Of a DNA stretch of 29,943 nt, positions 17,454 to 24,476 are shown in pieces; position 1 is the stretch's first letter, and each line of letters starts with the position of its first letter. A program made the position numbers and the translations under genes. Source of the DNA: Nonlabens sp. (GTDB lineage Bacteria; Bacteroidota; Bacteroidia; Flavobacteriales; Flavobacteriaceae); assembly GCA_023301395.1 (NCBI GenBank), contig JALZUY010000313.1, forward strand, positions 1 to 29,943, in the 5' to 3' direction. The notes beneath the pieces were generated by a model. The model was not told where the DNA came from. It saw only the letters and a list, made by a program, of their open reading frames with translations, and made no database searches.

Positions 17454-17843
17454 ATGCAAGAACCAATCAAATTTAACCAAGAGTTCCCTATTCACGTTTC
17501 TCCGGCTTTACTTTATCAATATATTGCTACACCTTCAGGAATGTCTGAGTGGTTTGCTGATAATGTAAATAGTAGAGGTGAATATTTTAGATTTATTTGG
17601 GATGGATCAGAAGAAAAGGCAAAAATCATTAAACGTGTAAGTGGTGAGCGAGCTCGTTTCCAGTGGGATTATGATGAAGACACTAATAAATACTTTGAGA
17701 TGAGTATTCAAGTAGACGAGATTACTAAAGATGTTTCTTTGATGGTTACTGATTTCGGTGAAGATGAAGATGAAGTAGAGGATCAAAAAATGTTTTGGGA
17801 AAATCAAGTAGGTGAGTTAAAAAAAGTACTAGGTTCTAGTTAA
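17454..17843 (+). CDS. START-like domain protein (SRPBCC fold)
   Basis: This is a 129-residue acidic soluble protein. SPALLYQYIATPSGMSEWFADNV matches the start of START/AHSA1-like ligand-binding folds, and FIWDGSEEKAKIIKRVSGERARFQWDYDED continues the antiparallel sheet. The closing helix is FWENQVGELKKVLGSS. It belongs to a compact family found across Bacteroidota (START-like, PF19569 as I recall it) with no established ligand. It lies after tRNA-Met on the opposite strand and is followed by a terminator 24 bases beyond its stop. Confidence 0.88.
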   Translation: MQEPIKFNQEFPIHVSPALLYQYIATPSGMSEWFADNVNSRGEYFRFIWDGSEEKAKIIKRVSGERARFQWDYDEDTNKYFEMSIQVDEITKDVSLMVTDFGEDEDEVEDQKMFWENQVGELKKVLGSS

Positions 17844-17866
17844 ACTTATTTTCTATACTTAATTTT

Positions 17867-17894
17867 AAGCCCTGAATTAAACGGGGCTTTTTTT
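17867..17894 (+). terminator. Terminator after the START-like gene, abutting the next start codon
   Basis: AAGCCCTG (17867-17874), the loop AATTAAA and CGGGGCTT (17882-17889), then T's to 17894. The stem has one T-G pair. The last T is directly followed by the ATG of the aminotransferase at 17895. Confidence 0.85.
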
Positions 17895-18731
17895 ATGATT
17901 AATATTAACGGTAAATTATACTCTAGTGAACAAGCTACCATAGCTTATAATAATAGAGGAACGTTCTACGGAGATGGTATTTTTGAAACAATGAGATGTT
18001 TTAAAGGAGCACCATTATTTTTTGAGGCTCATTATTTTAGACTCATGGCAGGAATGCGTATTTTAAGAATGGATATTCCTGATACTTTTACACCTGAATT
18101 TATTGAGCAGTCTATCATAGATTTGATAAGTGAGAATAAATTAAATCTTGAACATTCTAGAATAAGATTCACAGTATGGCGTAAATCAGGAGGACTCTAT
18201 TCTCCTACTGATAATGGAGTTCATTACAGTATCACAGCAACAGCACTTGATGGTTTTTTTGTAAATGATGTTTACAGAGAAGTAGAGCTATTTAAGGATC
18301 ATTATGTAATATCGGGCTTATTATCAACTGTTAAGTCTAGCAACAAGGTCGTAAACGTACTGGCAGGTCGCTATGCTCTAGATAATGATTATCAAGATTT
18401 ATTTTTACTCAATGAAAATAAAATGATTACAGAATGTATTTCTGGAAATATATTTGTTCGAACGAATAATAGAGTAAAAACACCGCCGATAATGGATGGT
18501 TGTATTAATGGAATAATGAGAGAGCAAGTTGTTCTACAATTGAAACGTATGTTGGATTATGAAATTGTAGAAGAATCCATTACACCATTTGAACTACAAA
18601 GAGCTGATGAGATTTTCACTACTAATGTTATAAAGGGAATTCAAAGTATAGATAAATACAGAAAGAAAGAATTTAAGAAAGAACTTGCTACAGGGCTACT
18701 AGAGAGCTTTAATAATACATTCTTTAATTAA
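17895..18731 (+). CDS. Class IV aminotransferase (PabC/branched-chain type)
   Basis: This 278-residue PLP enzyme of fold type IV has NNRGTFYGDGIFETMRCFKG at residues 19-38, the family start. TVKSSNKVVNVLAGRYALDN contains the likely PLP-binding Lys147, and LLNENKMITECISGNIFV carries the conserved Glu. The closing part has ADEIFTTNVIKGIQSI. Its members are 4-amino-4-deoxychorismate lyases, D-amino acid or branched-chain aminotransferases. The length and motifs fit 4-amino-4-deoxychorismate lyase, but the exact substrate cannot be fixed. The ATG directly follows the T run of a terminator hairpin, leaving no room for a normal promoter. Its stop codon overlaps that of yqgE by four bases, tail to tail. 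Confidence 0.88.
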   Translation: MININGKLYSSEQATIAYNNRGTFYGDGIFETMRCFKGAPLFFEAHYFRLMAGMRILRMDIPDTFTPEFIEQSIIDLISENKLNLEHSRIRFTVWRKSGGLYSPTDNGVHYSITATALDGFFVNDVYREVELFKDHYVISGLLSTVKSSNKVVNVLAGRYALDNDYQDLFLLNENKMITECISGNIFVRTNNRVKTPPIMDGCINGIMREQVVLQLKRMLDYEIVEESITPFELQRADEIFTTNVIKGIQSIDKYRKKEFKKELATGLLESFNNTFFN

Positions 18732-19288
18732 TTATAAGAAGGATTTTCTGGCGCATTGGACCATAGTTCATAACTACCACCCAATTCAATCATTTCATTT
18801 TTCCATAAATCTTGGATCTCTTCAGATAATACAAACTCCTTTGATGTATTTGTTTTGATAATCCATGAGTTATCATCTATCTCCTCAGTGAGTTGATCTT
18901 TATGCCAGCCTGAGTAGCCTAGAAAGAATTTAATTTCATCACCTGCGATTTCTTTATTTTTGATAAGATCATTAACTTTTTCAAAATCTCCACCCCAATA
19001 TATATTATCAGCTATGAGAAGTGAATTTGGTATTAAATCTGGAATAGAGTGAAGGAAGAAAAGATTATCCATTTCAACAGGTCCACCTTGATAGATAGGT
19101 AGTTCTAGCTCAACATCGGGAATAAGGTCGTTGAGCATGTAATCTAATCTCTTATTGAGAATAAACCCTATAACACCTTCCTCATTATACTCAGTAAGCA
19201 GTACGACTGATCTTGAGAATGATTCATCACCTATTATATTAGGCTTTGATATTAAAAGGGTTCCTTTATGAAGGTTTTTCAAATACAT
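18728..19288 (-). CDS. YqgE/AlgH family protein
   Basis: This 186-residue soluble protein has the family's start GTLLISKPNIIGDESFSRSVVLLTEYNEEGVIGFILNKR (residues 9-47). It also has IYQGGPVEMDNLFFLHS (65-81), FFLGYSGWHKDQLTEEI (121-137) and the ending ELGGSYELW. Length is as usual. The biochemical role of the family remains unclear. It is a single gene convergent with the aminotransferase, sharing four bases at the ends, with no terminator between them. Confidence 0.93.
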   Translation of the reverse strand: MYLKNLHKGTLLISKPNIIGDESFSRSVVLLTEYNEEGVIGFILNKRLDYMLNDLIPDVELELPIYQGGPVEMDNLFFLHSIPDLIPNSLLIADNIYWGGDFEKVNDLIKNKEIAGDEIKFFLGYSGWHKDQLTEEIDDNSWIIKTNTSKEFVLSEEIQDLWKNEMIELGGSYELWSNAPENPSYN

Positions 19289-19388
19289 TTTTACTTTATT
19301 ATCAATTAAACTTATAGATTAAATTCTTAATAAAGTCGATTATGAAGTAAAATCTCAAATTAAAGATACTTTGTTTAATATTAAAACA

Positions 19389-19423
19389 CAAAAAAGCCCG
19401 ATTCTGAAAAGAGTCGGGCTTTA
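19389..19423 (-). terminator. Terminator of the HU gene
   Basis: AAAGCCCGATTC (19393-19404), the loop TGAAAA and GAGTCGGGCTTT (19411-19422) form a 12-base-pair stem with one G-U pair. On the - strand a T run follows it, 22 bases after the HU stop codon. Confidence 0.9.
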
Positions 19424-19444
19424 TACTTTGAATTAAAGTAAGTA

Positions 19445-19717
19445 CTAGTTTACAGCTTTCTGTAAATCACTACCTGCTTTGAATTTCACTACTTTTTTAG
19501 CAGCGATTTTGATAGTTTTTCCAGTTTGTGGGTTTCTACCTTCACGTGCAGCTCTTTTAGAAACTGAGAAAGATCCAAATCCTACTAGAGAAACTCTATC
19601 TCCTTTTTTAAGACACTTTTCTACGTTACCTAAGAAAGATTCTAGTGATTTTTTAGCTGCTGCTTTTGAAATACCAGCATGCTCTGCCATTCCTTCGATT
19701 AAATCTGTTTTGTTCAT
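19445..19717 (-). CDS. hup: HU-family DNA-binding protein
   Basis: This is a 90-residue histone-like protein that bends and compacts DNA as a dimer. It starts MNKTDLIEGMAEHAGISKAAA. DRVSLVGFGSFSVSKRAAREGRNPQTG (40-66) includes the beta arm with RNP at 61-63, whose Pro intercalates in DNA. It ends with VKFKAGSDLQKAVN. Size is that of canonical HU rather than the longer Bacteroidota HU variants. It is a single gene with its own promoter and terminator. Confidence 0.97.
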   Translation of the reverse strand: MNKTDLIEGMAEHAGISKAAAKKSLESFLGNVEKCLKKGDRVSLVGFGSFSVSKRAAREGRNPQTGKTIKIAAKKVVKFKAGSDLQKAVN

Positions 19718-19758
19718 AATTGAAATTAAATTAATGTTGGTTAAACTAAAACGTTAAA

Positions 19759-19788
19759 CAAATTTATAAGGATTATGCTACCACACAA
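19759..19788 (-). promoter_or_regulatory. Promoter of the HU gene
   Basis: On the - strand TTG (19788-19786), a 19-base spacer and TAAATTTG (19766-19759) match the -33/-7 consensus. The start of transcription would be about 35 bases before the ATG at 19717. Confidence 0.78.
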
Positions 19789-19864
19789 GGATTAGAGCCA
19801 TAAATCATAAAATTTGTTTATAAAACCGTACGATTGTTAATAAGTTGAGCCATTTGTCAAGCAT

Positions 19865-20824
19865 TTAGAGCAAACCATTGTCAAATCTAGCGTTGGAGTG
19901 GAATTGAAAACCATTAAGTAGACTTTTTGAGTCCATTCGTTTTTTATTAGGTAATTGTAATTCGTGAATTATTAAGAATCCATTTTTACAAGCTACCTTA
20001 ATAATATCATTTTCAATAATAATACTTCCAGTCTTCATTTCATGTGAAATTACCTCCATAGAAGTTTTATAAACTTTAATAGTTTCCGTCTTTTCTTGAA
20101 TAAGTTGCGCTTTTGCAACTGGATAAGGGTAAAGACCTCTTACAAGAGCATCTACATCTTCAACAGCTTGATTCCAATCTATAGTAGTGTTTGTTGAATT
20201 CAGTTTAGGAGCTTCTTTTAGAGAGCCGCCTATGGGTTGTTTTTGTGTACTTATAGTGCCAGCAGCAATTTCATTAACGGTCTCTAAGGATAGTTCACTT
20301 CCTAGCAGCATGAGTTTACCATATAATGTACCTACATTTTCATCATGTAAAATAGGGCAATGAGATTGATCTATGATGGCACCAGTATCTATTTTTTCAT
20401 CTATAAAGAACGTAGTAACTCCAGTTTCTTTATCTCTATTTATAATTGCCCAGTTAATAGGTGCCGCACCACGGTACTCAGGCAATAAGCTTGCATGTAA
20501 ATTAAAGGTTCCCATTGCAGGCATACTCCATACAACTTTAGGTAACATTCTGAAAGCAACAATCACCTGTAAATCTGCTTTATAGCTTTTTAATTCTTCA
20601 ATAAATTCTGAAGACTTTAAATTAGGTGGTTGCAAAACCGGGATATTATGAGCAACAGCAAACTGTTTTACATGGCTCTCATTCAGTTTTCTACCACGAC
20701 CAGCTGGTTTATCAACGGCAGTTACTACGGCAACTATATTATGATGTGACTTATGTAGTGTTTCAAGTACACCAGTTGCAAATTCAGGTGTTCCAAAAAA
20801 CACAATATTTAATGACTTATCCAT
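19865..20824 (-). CDS. fmt: Methionyl-tRNA formyltransferase
   Basis: This 319-residue enzyme formylates initiator Met-tRNA using 10-formyltetrahydrofolate. It starts NIVFFGTPEFATGVLETL and shows GRGRKLNESHVKQFA. The catalytic Asn108, His110 and Asp146 lie in FNLHASLLPEYRGAAPINWA and IDEKIDTGAII. The C-terminal tRNA-binding domain spans about 208-310. Its ATG lies in the last eight bases of recQ, so the two are coupled in translation. It is the last gene of the ATPase-recQ-fmt operon; no clear terminator is seen after it. Confidence 0.96.
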   Translation of the reverse strand: MDKSLNIVFFGTPEFATGVLETLHKSHHNIVAVVTAVDKPAGRGRKLNESHVKQFAVAHNIPVLQPPNLKSSEFIEELKSYKADLQVIVAFRMLPKVVWSMPAMGTFNLHASLLPEYRGAAPINWAIINRDKETGVTTFFIDEKIDTGAIIDQSHCPILHDENVGTLYGKLMLLGSELSLETVNEIAAGTISTQKQPIGGSLKEAPKLNSTNTTIDWNQAVEDVDALVRGLYPYPVAKAQLIQEKTETIKVYKTSMEVISHEMKTGSIIIENDIIKVACKNGFLIIHELQLPNKKRMDSKSLLNGFQFHSNARFDNGLL

Positions 20825-22703
20825 TCCAGGTATATTTATGTTGATCTGTTAATTGCACTTTTCCTTGATCTAGCAGTTGGGTAAAGGCTGCAATTAGTTG
20901 ATTTTTTTCAATCTCTGGATGCAAAGATGCAATTTCTTGCATCGTTAAATCTGTAGATTTGAGGGCTTTTTCAAGAATAACAATGAGATTAACAGGTCTA
21001 GTTGATTTTCCACATTGACTGCACATGCCACAAGGCTTGGACTCTTCTCCAAAGTATCTTAAAATAAGAACATTTATACATTCTTCTTGTTGAACTATCA
21101 ACTTACAAATTTGAGATAGTTTATCCTTTTTTACTTTGTTTTGTTGTTTCAGTGTTTTAGAGAAACGATTAATTGTACGGTCATCATCTCTTGGTTCTAG
21201 GAATGTGATTTGCGTATCGGCATCTATGATTTGTGCATCGATAAACTCTTTTTCTTCGAGTATTTTAAGAGTTTCGATCACTTTGGGTTCATTGGTATTA
21301 CTACGCAATGCAATTATAGAAGTGTTTATGTCAAGGTTTTGATAAGTACTACTTCCATAAGTTCTCAGTATGGCTTGCACTATGGCGTTCATAGCTGGAC
21401 GATTGTTGAGAAAGTGGAGAATGTTGTTGCTGCTTTCGCGAAAGCGTATACTAGATCTTCTATGGTAATTTTGTGAAAGACTAATCACACTAAATCGGTC
21501 TAGGGTAAGTAGTACGTTATAACAGAGCATGCCATTAATAGAGTAGTGGCTTGCAAAATTTGAAAAGCTAAGTTGATGTGTTGTGTTCTCGCCTTCACCC
21601 GTCGCAATGCGCAAGTAATTATTCAGCTTGCGATACACGTATTTTACGTTATCAATGGCAGGAAGTGATTTTAAAAATTGATTTTGTGCATGGATAACAT
21701 CATTCACATTGTAAAAAAACTGAACAATACTTTCATTTCCATCTCTACCGGCGCGACCCGTTTCTTGATAATAACTCTCAATACTATCTGGGATTTGTAG
21801 ATGAGTAACGGTGCGCACGTCAGATTTGTCTATTCCCATCCCAAACGCGTTTGTCGCTACCATAACCTGGGTTTCATTCTTCATCCAGGATTGTGCAGTT
21901 TTCACTTTTACTTTATTATTTAAACCACCGTGATAATAACCAGACGAGATACTATTGAAACTTAATAATTGAGAATATTCTATGGCGTTTTTGCGACTTC
22001 TTACATAAGTTATTGAACTTCCTTCATATTTTTTGTAGAACTGAATAAACAGGTTTGATTTATCTTGTGTCTCGGTGATTTGATAGTTTATATTGGGTCT
22101 TAAATAGCTATTCTTAAATAATTGCACGTTCTGCAATTCGAGACTTTCTATAATATCTTTTTGAACAGTTGCGGTTGCAGTTGCGGTCACAGCAATTACT
22201 GGAACTTCTTGATGGATTTCTCTTAATAACTTAATATCTCTGTATGCTGGTCTAAAATCGTGTCCCCATTGGCTCACACAGTGTGCCTCATCTACAGCTA
22301 TAAGTGATATTTTCATTCTTGAAATACGTTCTTGAACTAGAGTTTGTTGTAAACGCTCGGGACTTAAATATAGAAATTGGTATTGTCCATAGATACAGTT
22401 ATCAAGTATGTCATCTAGATCTTGGTAACTTATTCCTCCTGTAATACCTATAGCTTTTACACCTTTAATCTTTAACGCATTTACTTGATCTTTAATAAGA
22501 GCCACCAGCGGTGATACTACGATACATATTCCATCTAGTAATAAACCAGGAATTTGATAACATAGAGATTTCCCACCACCAGTAGGTAATAGAGCTAGTA
22601 CATCTTGTTGATTGATTACAGCATCTATAATAGCTTCTTGCCTAGGCCTGAAAGTATCAAACCCAAAGGTGTTTTTTAAGATATGTTTAGCCTCAGGATT
22701 CAA
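20817..22703 (-). CDS. recQ: ATP-dependent DNA helicase RecQ
   Basis: This 628-residue 3'-5' DNA helicase acts in repair and fork restart. It has Walker A TGGGKS at 41-46, DEAH at 138-141 with VSQWGHDFRPAYRDI after it, and motif VI ETGRAGRDG. The Zn-binding domain at about 530-566 keeps its cysteines (CKL..., EEC..., CGMCSQCG). A winged-helix segment follows, but no HRDC domain can be recognised. No ATG is available before Walker A. The start is TTG at 22703, overlapping the TGA of the ATPase gene as TTGA, so it should be translated by coupling. Residues 420-424 (RFRES) are encoded by a palindrome copy at 21431-21448. Confidence 0.94.
   Translation of the reverse strand: MNPEAKHILKNTFGFDTFRPRQEAIIDAVINQQDVLALLPTGGGKSLCYQIPGLLLDGICIVVSPLVALIKDQVNALKIKGVKAIGITGGISYQDLDDILDNCIYGQYQFLYLSPERLQQTLVQERISRMKISLIAVDEAHCVSQWGHDFRPAYRDIKLLREIHQEVPVIAVTATATATVQKDIIESLELQNVQLFKNSYLRPNINYQITETQDKSNLFIQFYKKYEGSSITYVRSRKNAIEYSQLLSFNSISSGYYHGGLNNKVKVKTAQSWMKNETQVMVATNAFGMGIDKSDVRTVTHLQIPDSIESYYQETGRAGRDGNESIVQFFYNVNDVIHAQNQFLKSLPAIDNVKYVYRKLNNYLRIATGEGENTTHQLSFSNFASHYSINGMLCYNVLLTLDRFSVISLSQNYHRRSSIRFRESSNNILHFLNNRPAMNAIVQAILRTYGSSTYQNLDINTSIIALRSNTNEPKVIETLKILEEKEFIDAQIIDADTQITFLEPRDDDRTINRFSKTLKQQNKVKKDKLSQICKLIVQQEECINVLILRYFGEESKPCGMCSQCGKSTRPVNLIVILEKALKSTDLTMQEIASLHPEIEKNQLIAAFTQLLDQGKVQLTDQHKYTWNG
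21431..21448. repeat. Palindrome family copy 5, inside recQ
   Basis: TGCTTTCGCGAAAGCGTA contains the 14-base perfect palindrome GCTTTCGCGAAAGC (21432-21445). On the - strand it is read as Arg-Phe-Arg-Glu-Ser, the same register as in hisS and in the regulator at the right edge. Confidence 0.88.
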
Positions 22704-23233
22704 TCGTTGATTTGAGACATTAAGAATTGATAGCGTTCTTCAATTGTTCCTGTAGGAATAGTTATAGGTTTATAATTGAATCGTTCATAAAATTCAACGA
22801 GGATATTACTTATCGTTTGGGCTTGTTGAAAGGTTTCATATCGTTCATTATCAGATTCATAGATTTCTTTCCATGCTGGTAAAAGAAACACTATGTCGTA
22901 TTCATACTCTTTACATGCAGCTATGTAATCGTCTGGAATGGGATCCCCTGTAAAAACATGATAAGCAGGCACGTCAGGTATACCACGATCGTAGAAATTA
23001 AGACCTGTTGTAGCATTATTAAACTGGTCAATTCTACCAGCTAGTAAACTGTTACTAAATGCAAGTGGATCAGTAAGAAATAATTGTTCAATTCCTTTCT
23101 CTTGTGCTTCAAGTGTGATTTGTCTTGAAATCTCATGATGTACCAGTAAATCATGTGATTCCATATGATTGATTAATGTGGTTTTACCAGATCCTGGTCC
23201 ACCTATTAATAAGATTCTTTTCTTGTCTGTCAT
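22700..23233 (-). CDS. P-loop ATPase, AAA_28-like
   Basis: This 177-residue protein begins MTDKKRILLIGGPGSGKTTLINHM, a clear Walker A at 11-18. It continues with the family's HHEISRQITLEAQ, NFYDRGIPDVPAYH and YDIVFLLPAWKEIYESDNERYETFQQA, as in the AAA_28/NadR-like kinases of Bacteroidota. The fold suggests a small-molecule or nucleotide kinase rather than a protein remodeller; the substrate is unknown. An in-frame ATG at 23281 would add 16 residues, but that region holds the divergent promoter of the DUF493 gene, so I use 23233. It is the first gene of the operon with recQ (four-base overlap) and fmt. Confidence 0.85.
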   Translation of the reverse strand: MTDKKRILLIGGPGSGKTTLINHMESHDLLVHHEISRQITLEAQEKGIEQLFLTDPLAFSNSLLAGRIDQFNNATTGLNFYDRGIPDVPAYHVFTGDPIPDDYIAACKEYEYDIVFLLPAWKEIYESDNERYETFQQAQTISNILVEFYERFNYKPITIPTGTIEERYQFLMSQIND

Positions 23234-23259
23234 ATCTGGTACAAAATAACTAAAATCAA

Positions 23260-23292
23260 TTGTAGAAATGCCTACTAGCATGACTATATTTG
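23260..23292 (+). promoter_or_regulatory. Promoter of the DUF493 gene
   Basis: TTG (23260-23262), a 22-base spacer and TATATTTG (23285-23292) match the consensus. The leader before the ATG at 23306 would be under 10 bases. Confidence 0.65.
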
Positions 23293-23305
23293 TACTCTTT
23301 ATATT

Positions 23306-23593
23306 ATGGATTCAAATAAATCAACCGACTTTTACAAAAAACTCAAACTACAACTGGCCGACACGAGTGCGTGGCCTAGTAAATATTTGTATAAATTTAT
23401 TGTTCCTTCTCAACCTGAGAAGATTGATCAAATTACTACAATTTTTAGTGATTTAGGAGCTGTAATAGTTAATAAAGAATCTAGTAAAGGAACTTATACC
23501 AGTATTTCCATTACAGTTATAATGAAATCTCCAGATGCTGTTATTGAGAAATACAAAGAAGTAGGAGATATTGAAGGAGTTATTTCTTTATAA
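23306..23593 (+). CDS. DUF493 family protein (YbeD-like)
   Basis: This 95-residue protein has the DUF493/YbeD fold pattern: WPSKYLYKFIVPSQPEKIDQITTIF, then SSKGTYTSISITVIMKSPDAVIEKYKEVGDIEGVISL to the end. The family adopts a small ferredoxin-like fold resembling ACT domains and has no settled function. It is divergent from the ATPase-recQ-fmt operon and upstream of DUF4290 and murA, a gene order that I recall as common in flavobacteria. Confidence 0.9.
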   Translation: MDSNKSTDFYKKLKLQLADTSAWPSKYLYKFIVPSQPEKIDQITTIFSDLGAVIVNKESSKGTYTSISITVIMKSPDAVIEKYKEVGDIEGVISL

Positions 23594-23662
23594 TACTAAA
23601 CTAAGCTTAATTGCTGTAAATTGTTTATTTTGCAGCTCTTCACAAGTAATTAAAACATCAAT

Positions 23663-24328
23663 TTGGTACCATCATTAGAATATAATACAGAGCGTAATCA
23701 CCTCAATATACCTGAATATGGAAGACATATTCAAAAATTAGTAGAGCACTGTAAAGAGCTTAAAACTAAAGAGGAACGCAATCGCATGGCAACATCTATA
23801 GTAGGTGTGATGGGAAATTTGAATCCGCACTTGCGTGATGTAGCAGATTTTCAACACAAACTATGGGATCAATTATTTGTAATCGCAGATTTTGATCTCG
23901 ATGCAGATTCTCCATATCCATTACCTGATAGAGAAGAACTTGCTGCTGCACCAGAACGCATGCCTTATCCACAAAAACAACCTAAATATCGTTTCTATGG
24001 AAACAATATACAGAGTATGATTGACGTGGCACTGAGCTGGGAAAAAGGAGAAAAGAGAGAAGCACTTACTTTTATCATTGCAAATCACATGAAGAAATCG
24101 TTCTTGAACTGGAACAAAGATTCTGTTGATGATAGAGTAATTTTTAAGCACTTATTTGATATGAGTGGTGGAGAATTTAATCTTGCTGAAAAGGAAGAAG
24201 ATCTTCTTGATTCTAAATCTTTGATCCATAGAACGATAGGCCGTAGGGATCACAGTACTAATCCTAAGCGTAATAACAATAAGCGTTATCATAAAACTAA
24301 TAATCGCAATAACAAGCGCACGAGATAA
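23663..24328 (+). CDS. DUF4290 family protein
   Basis: This 221-residue soluble protein contains LEYNTERNHLNIPEYGRHIQKLVEHC, RNRMATSIVGVMGNLNPHLRDV and FDLDADSPYPLPDREELAAAPERMPYPQ, which define DUF4290, a Bacteroidota family of unknown role. The C-terminal 30 residues are Asn/Lys/Arg-rich and basic (RRDHSTNPKRNNNKRYHK), suggesting nucleic acid contact; that is inference. A stop codon stands at 23651 and no ATG fits the conserved N-terminus, so the start is the TTG at 23663. A -7-like TTATTTTG (one mismatch) lies at 23625-23632. It ends at a terminator before murA. Confidence 0.9.
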   Translation: MVPSLEYNTERNHLNIPEYGRHIQKLVEHCKELKTKEERNRMATSIVGVMGNLNPHLRDVADFQHKLWDQLFVIADFDLDADSPYPLPDREELAAAPERMPYPQKQPKYRFYGNNIQSMIDVALSWEKGEKREALTFIIANHMKKSFLNWNKDSVDDRVIFKHLFDMSGGEFNLAEKEEDLLDSKSLIHRTIGRRDHSTNPKRNNNKRYHKTNNRNNKRTR

Positions 24329-24348
24329 AGATATTTATTTATGAATTT

Positions 24349-24377
24349 AAAAAAGCAGTCTATTGGGCTGCTTTTTT
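24349..24377 (+). terminator. Terminator after DUF4290
   Basis: AAAAAAGCAGTC (24349-24360), the loop TATTG and GGCTGCTTTTTT (24366-24377) form a stem with one T-G pair and flanking A/T runs. Confidence 0.9.
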
Positions 24378-24450
24378 AGTTAACAGCCATTGTTAATTAA
24401 TATTGAATAGATAATTCCATAATGCTTTTACAACCGTTTGCATACCCTTA

Positions 24451-24476
24451 TTTTTAAATCTAATTAGATTTAAAAA
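24451..24476. repeat. 26-base perfect palindrome ending on the murA start codon
   Basis: The arms TTTTTAAATCTAA (24451-24463) and TTAGATTTAAAAA (24464-24476) are exact reverse complements. The last A is the first base of the murA ATG. It may be a protein-binding site or an RNA hairpin (10-base-pair stem, TAATTA loop) next to the start codon. Confidence 0.8.

Noticed and set aside
23234..23281. Longer start for the P-loop ATPase at 23281
   Set aside because: The added residues precede the family start at MTDKKRILLIGG and cover the TTG / TATATTTG promoter of the divergent gene.
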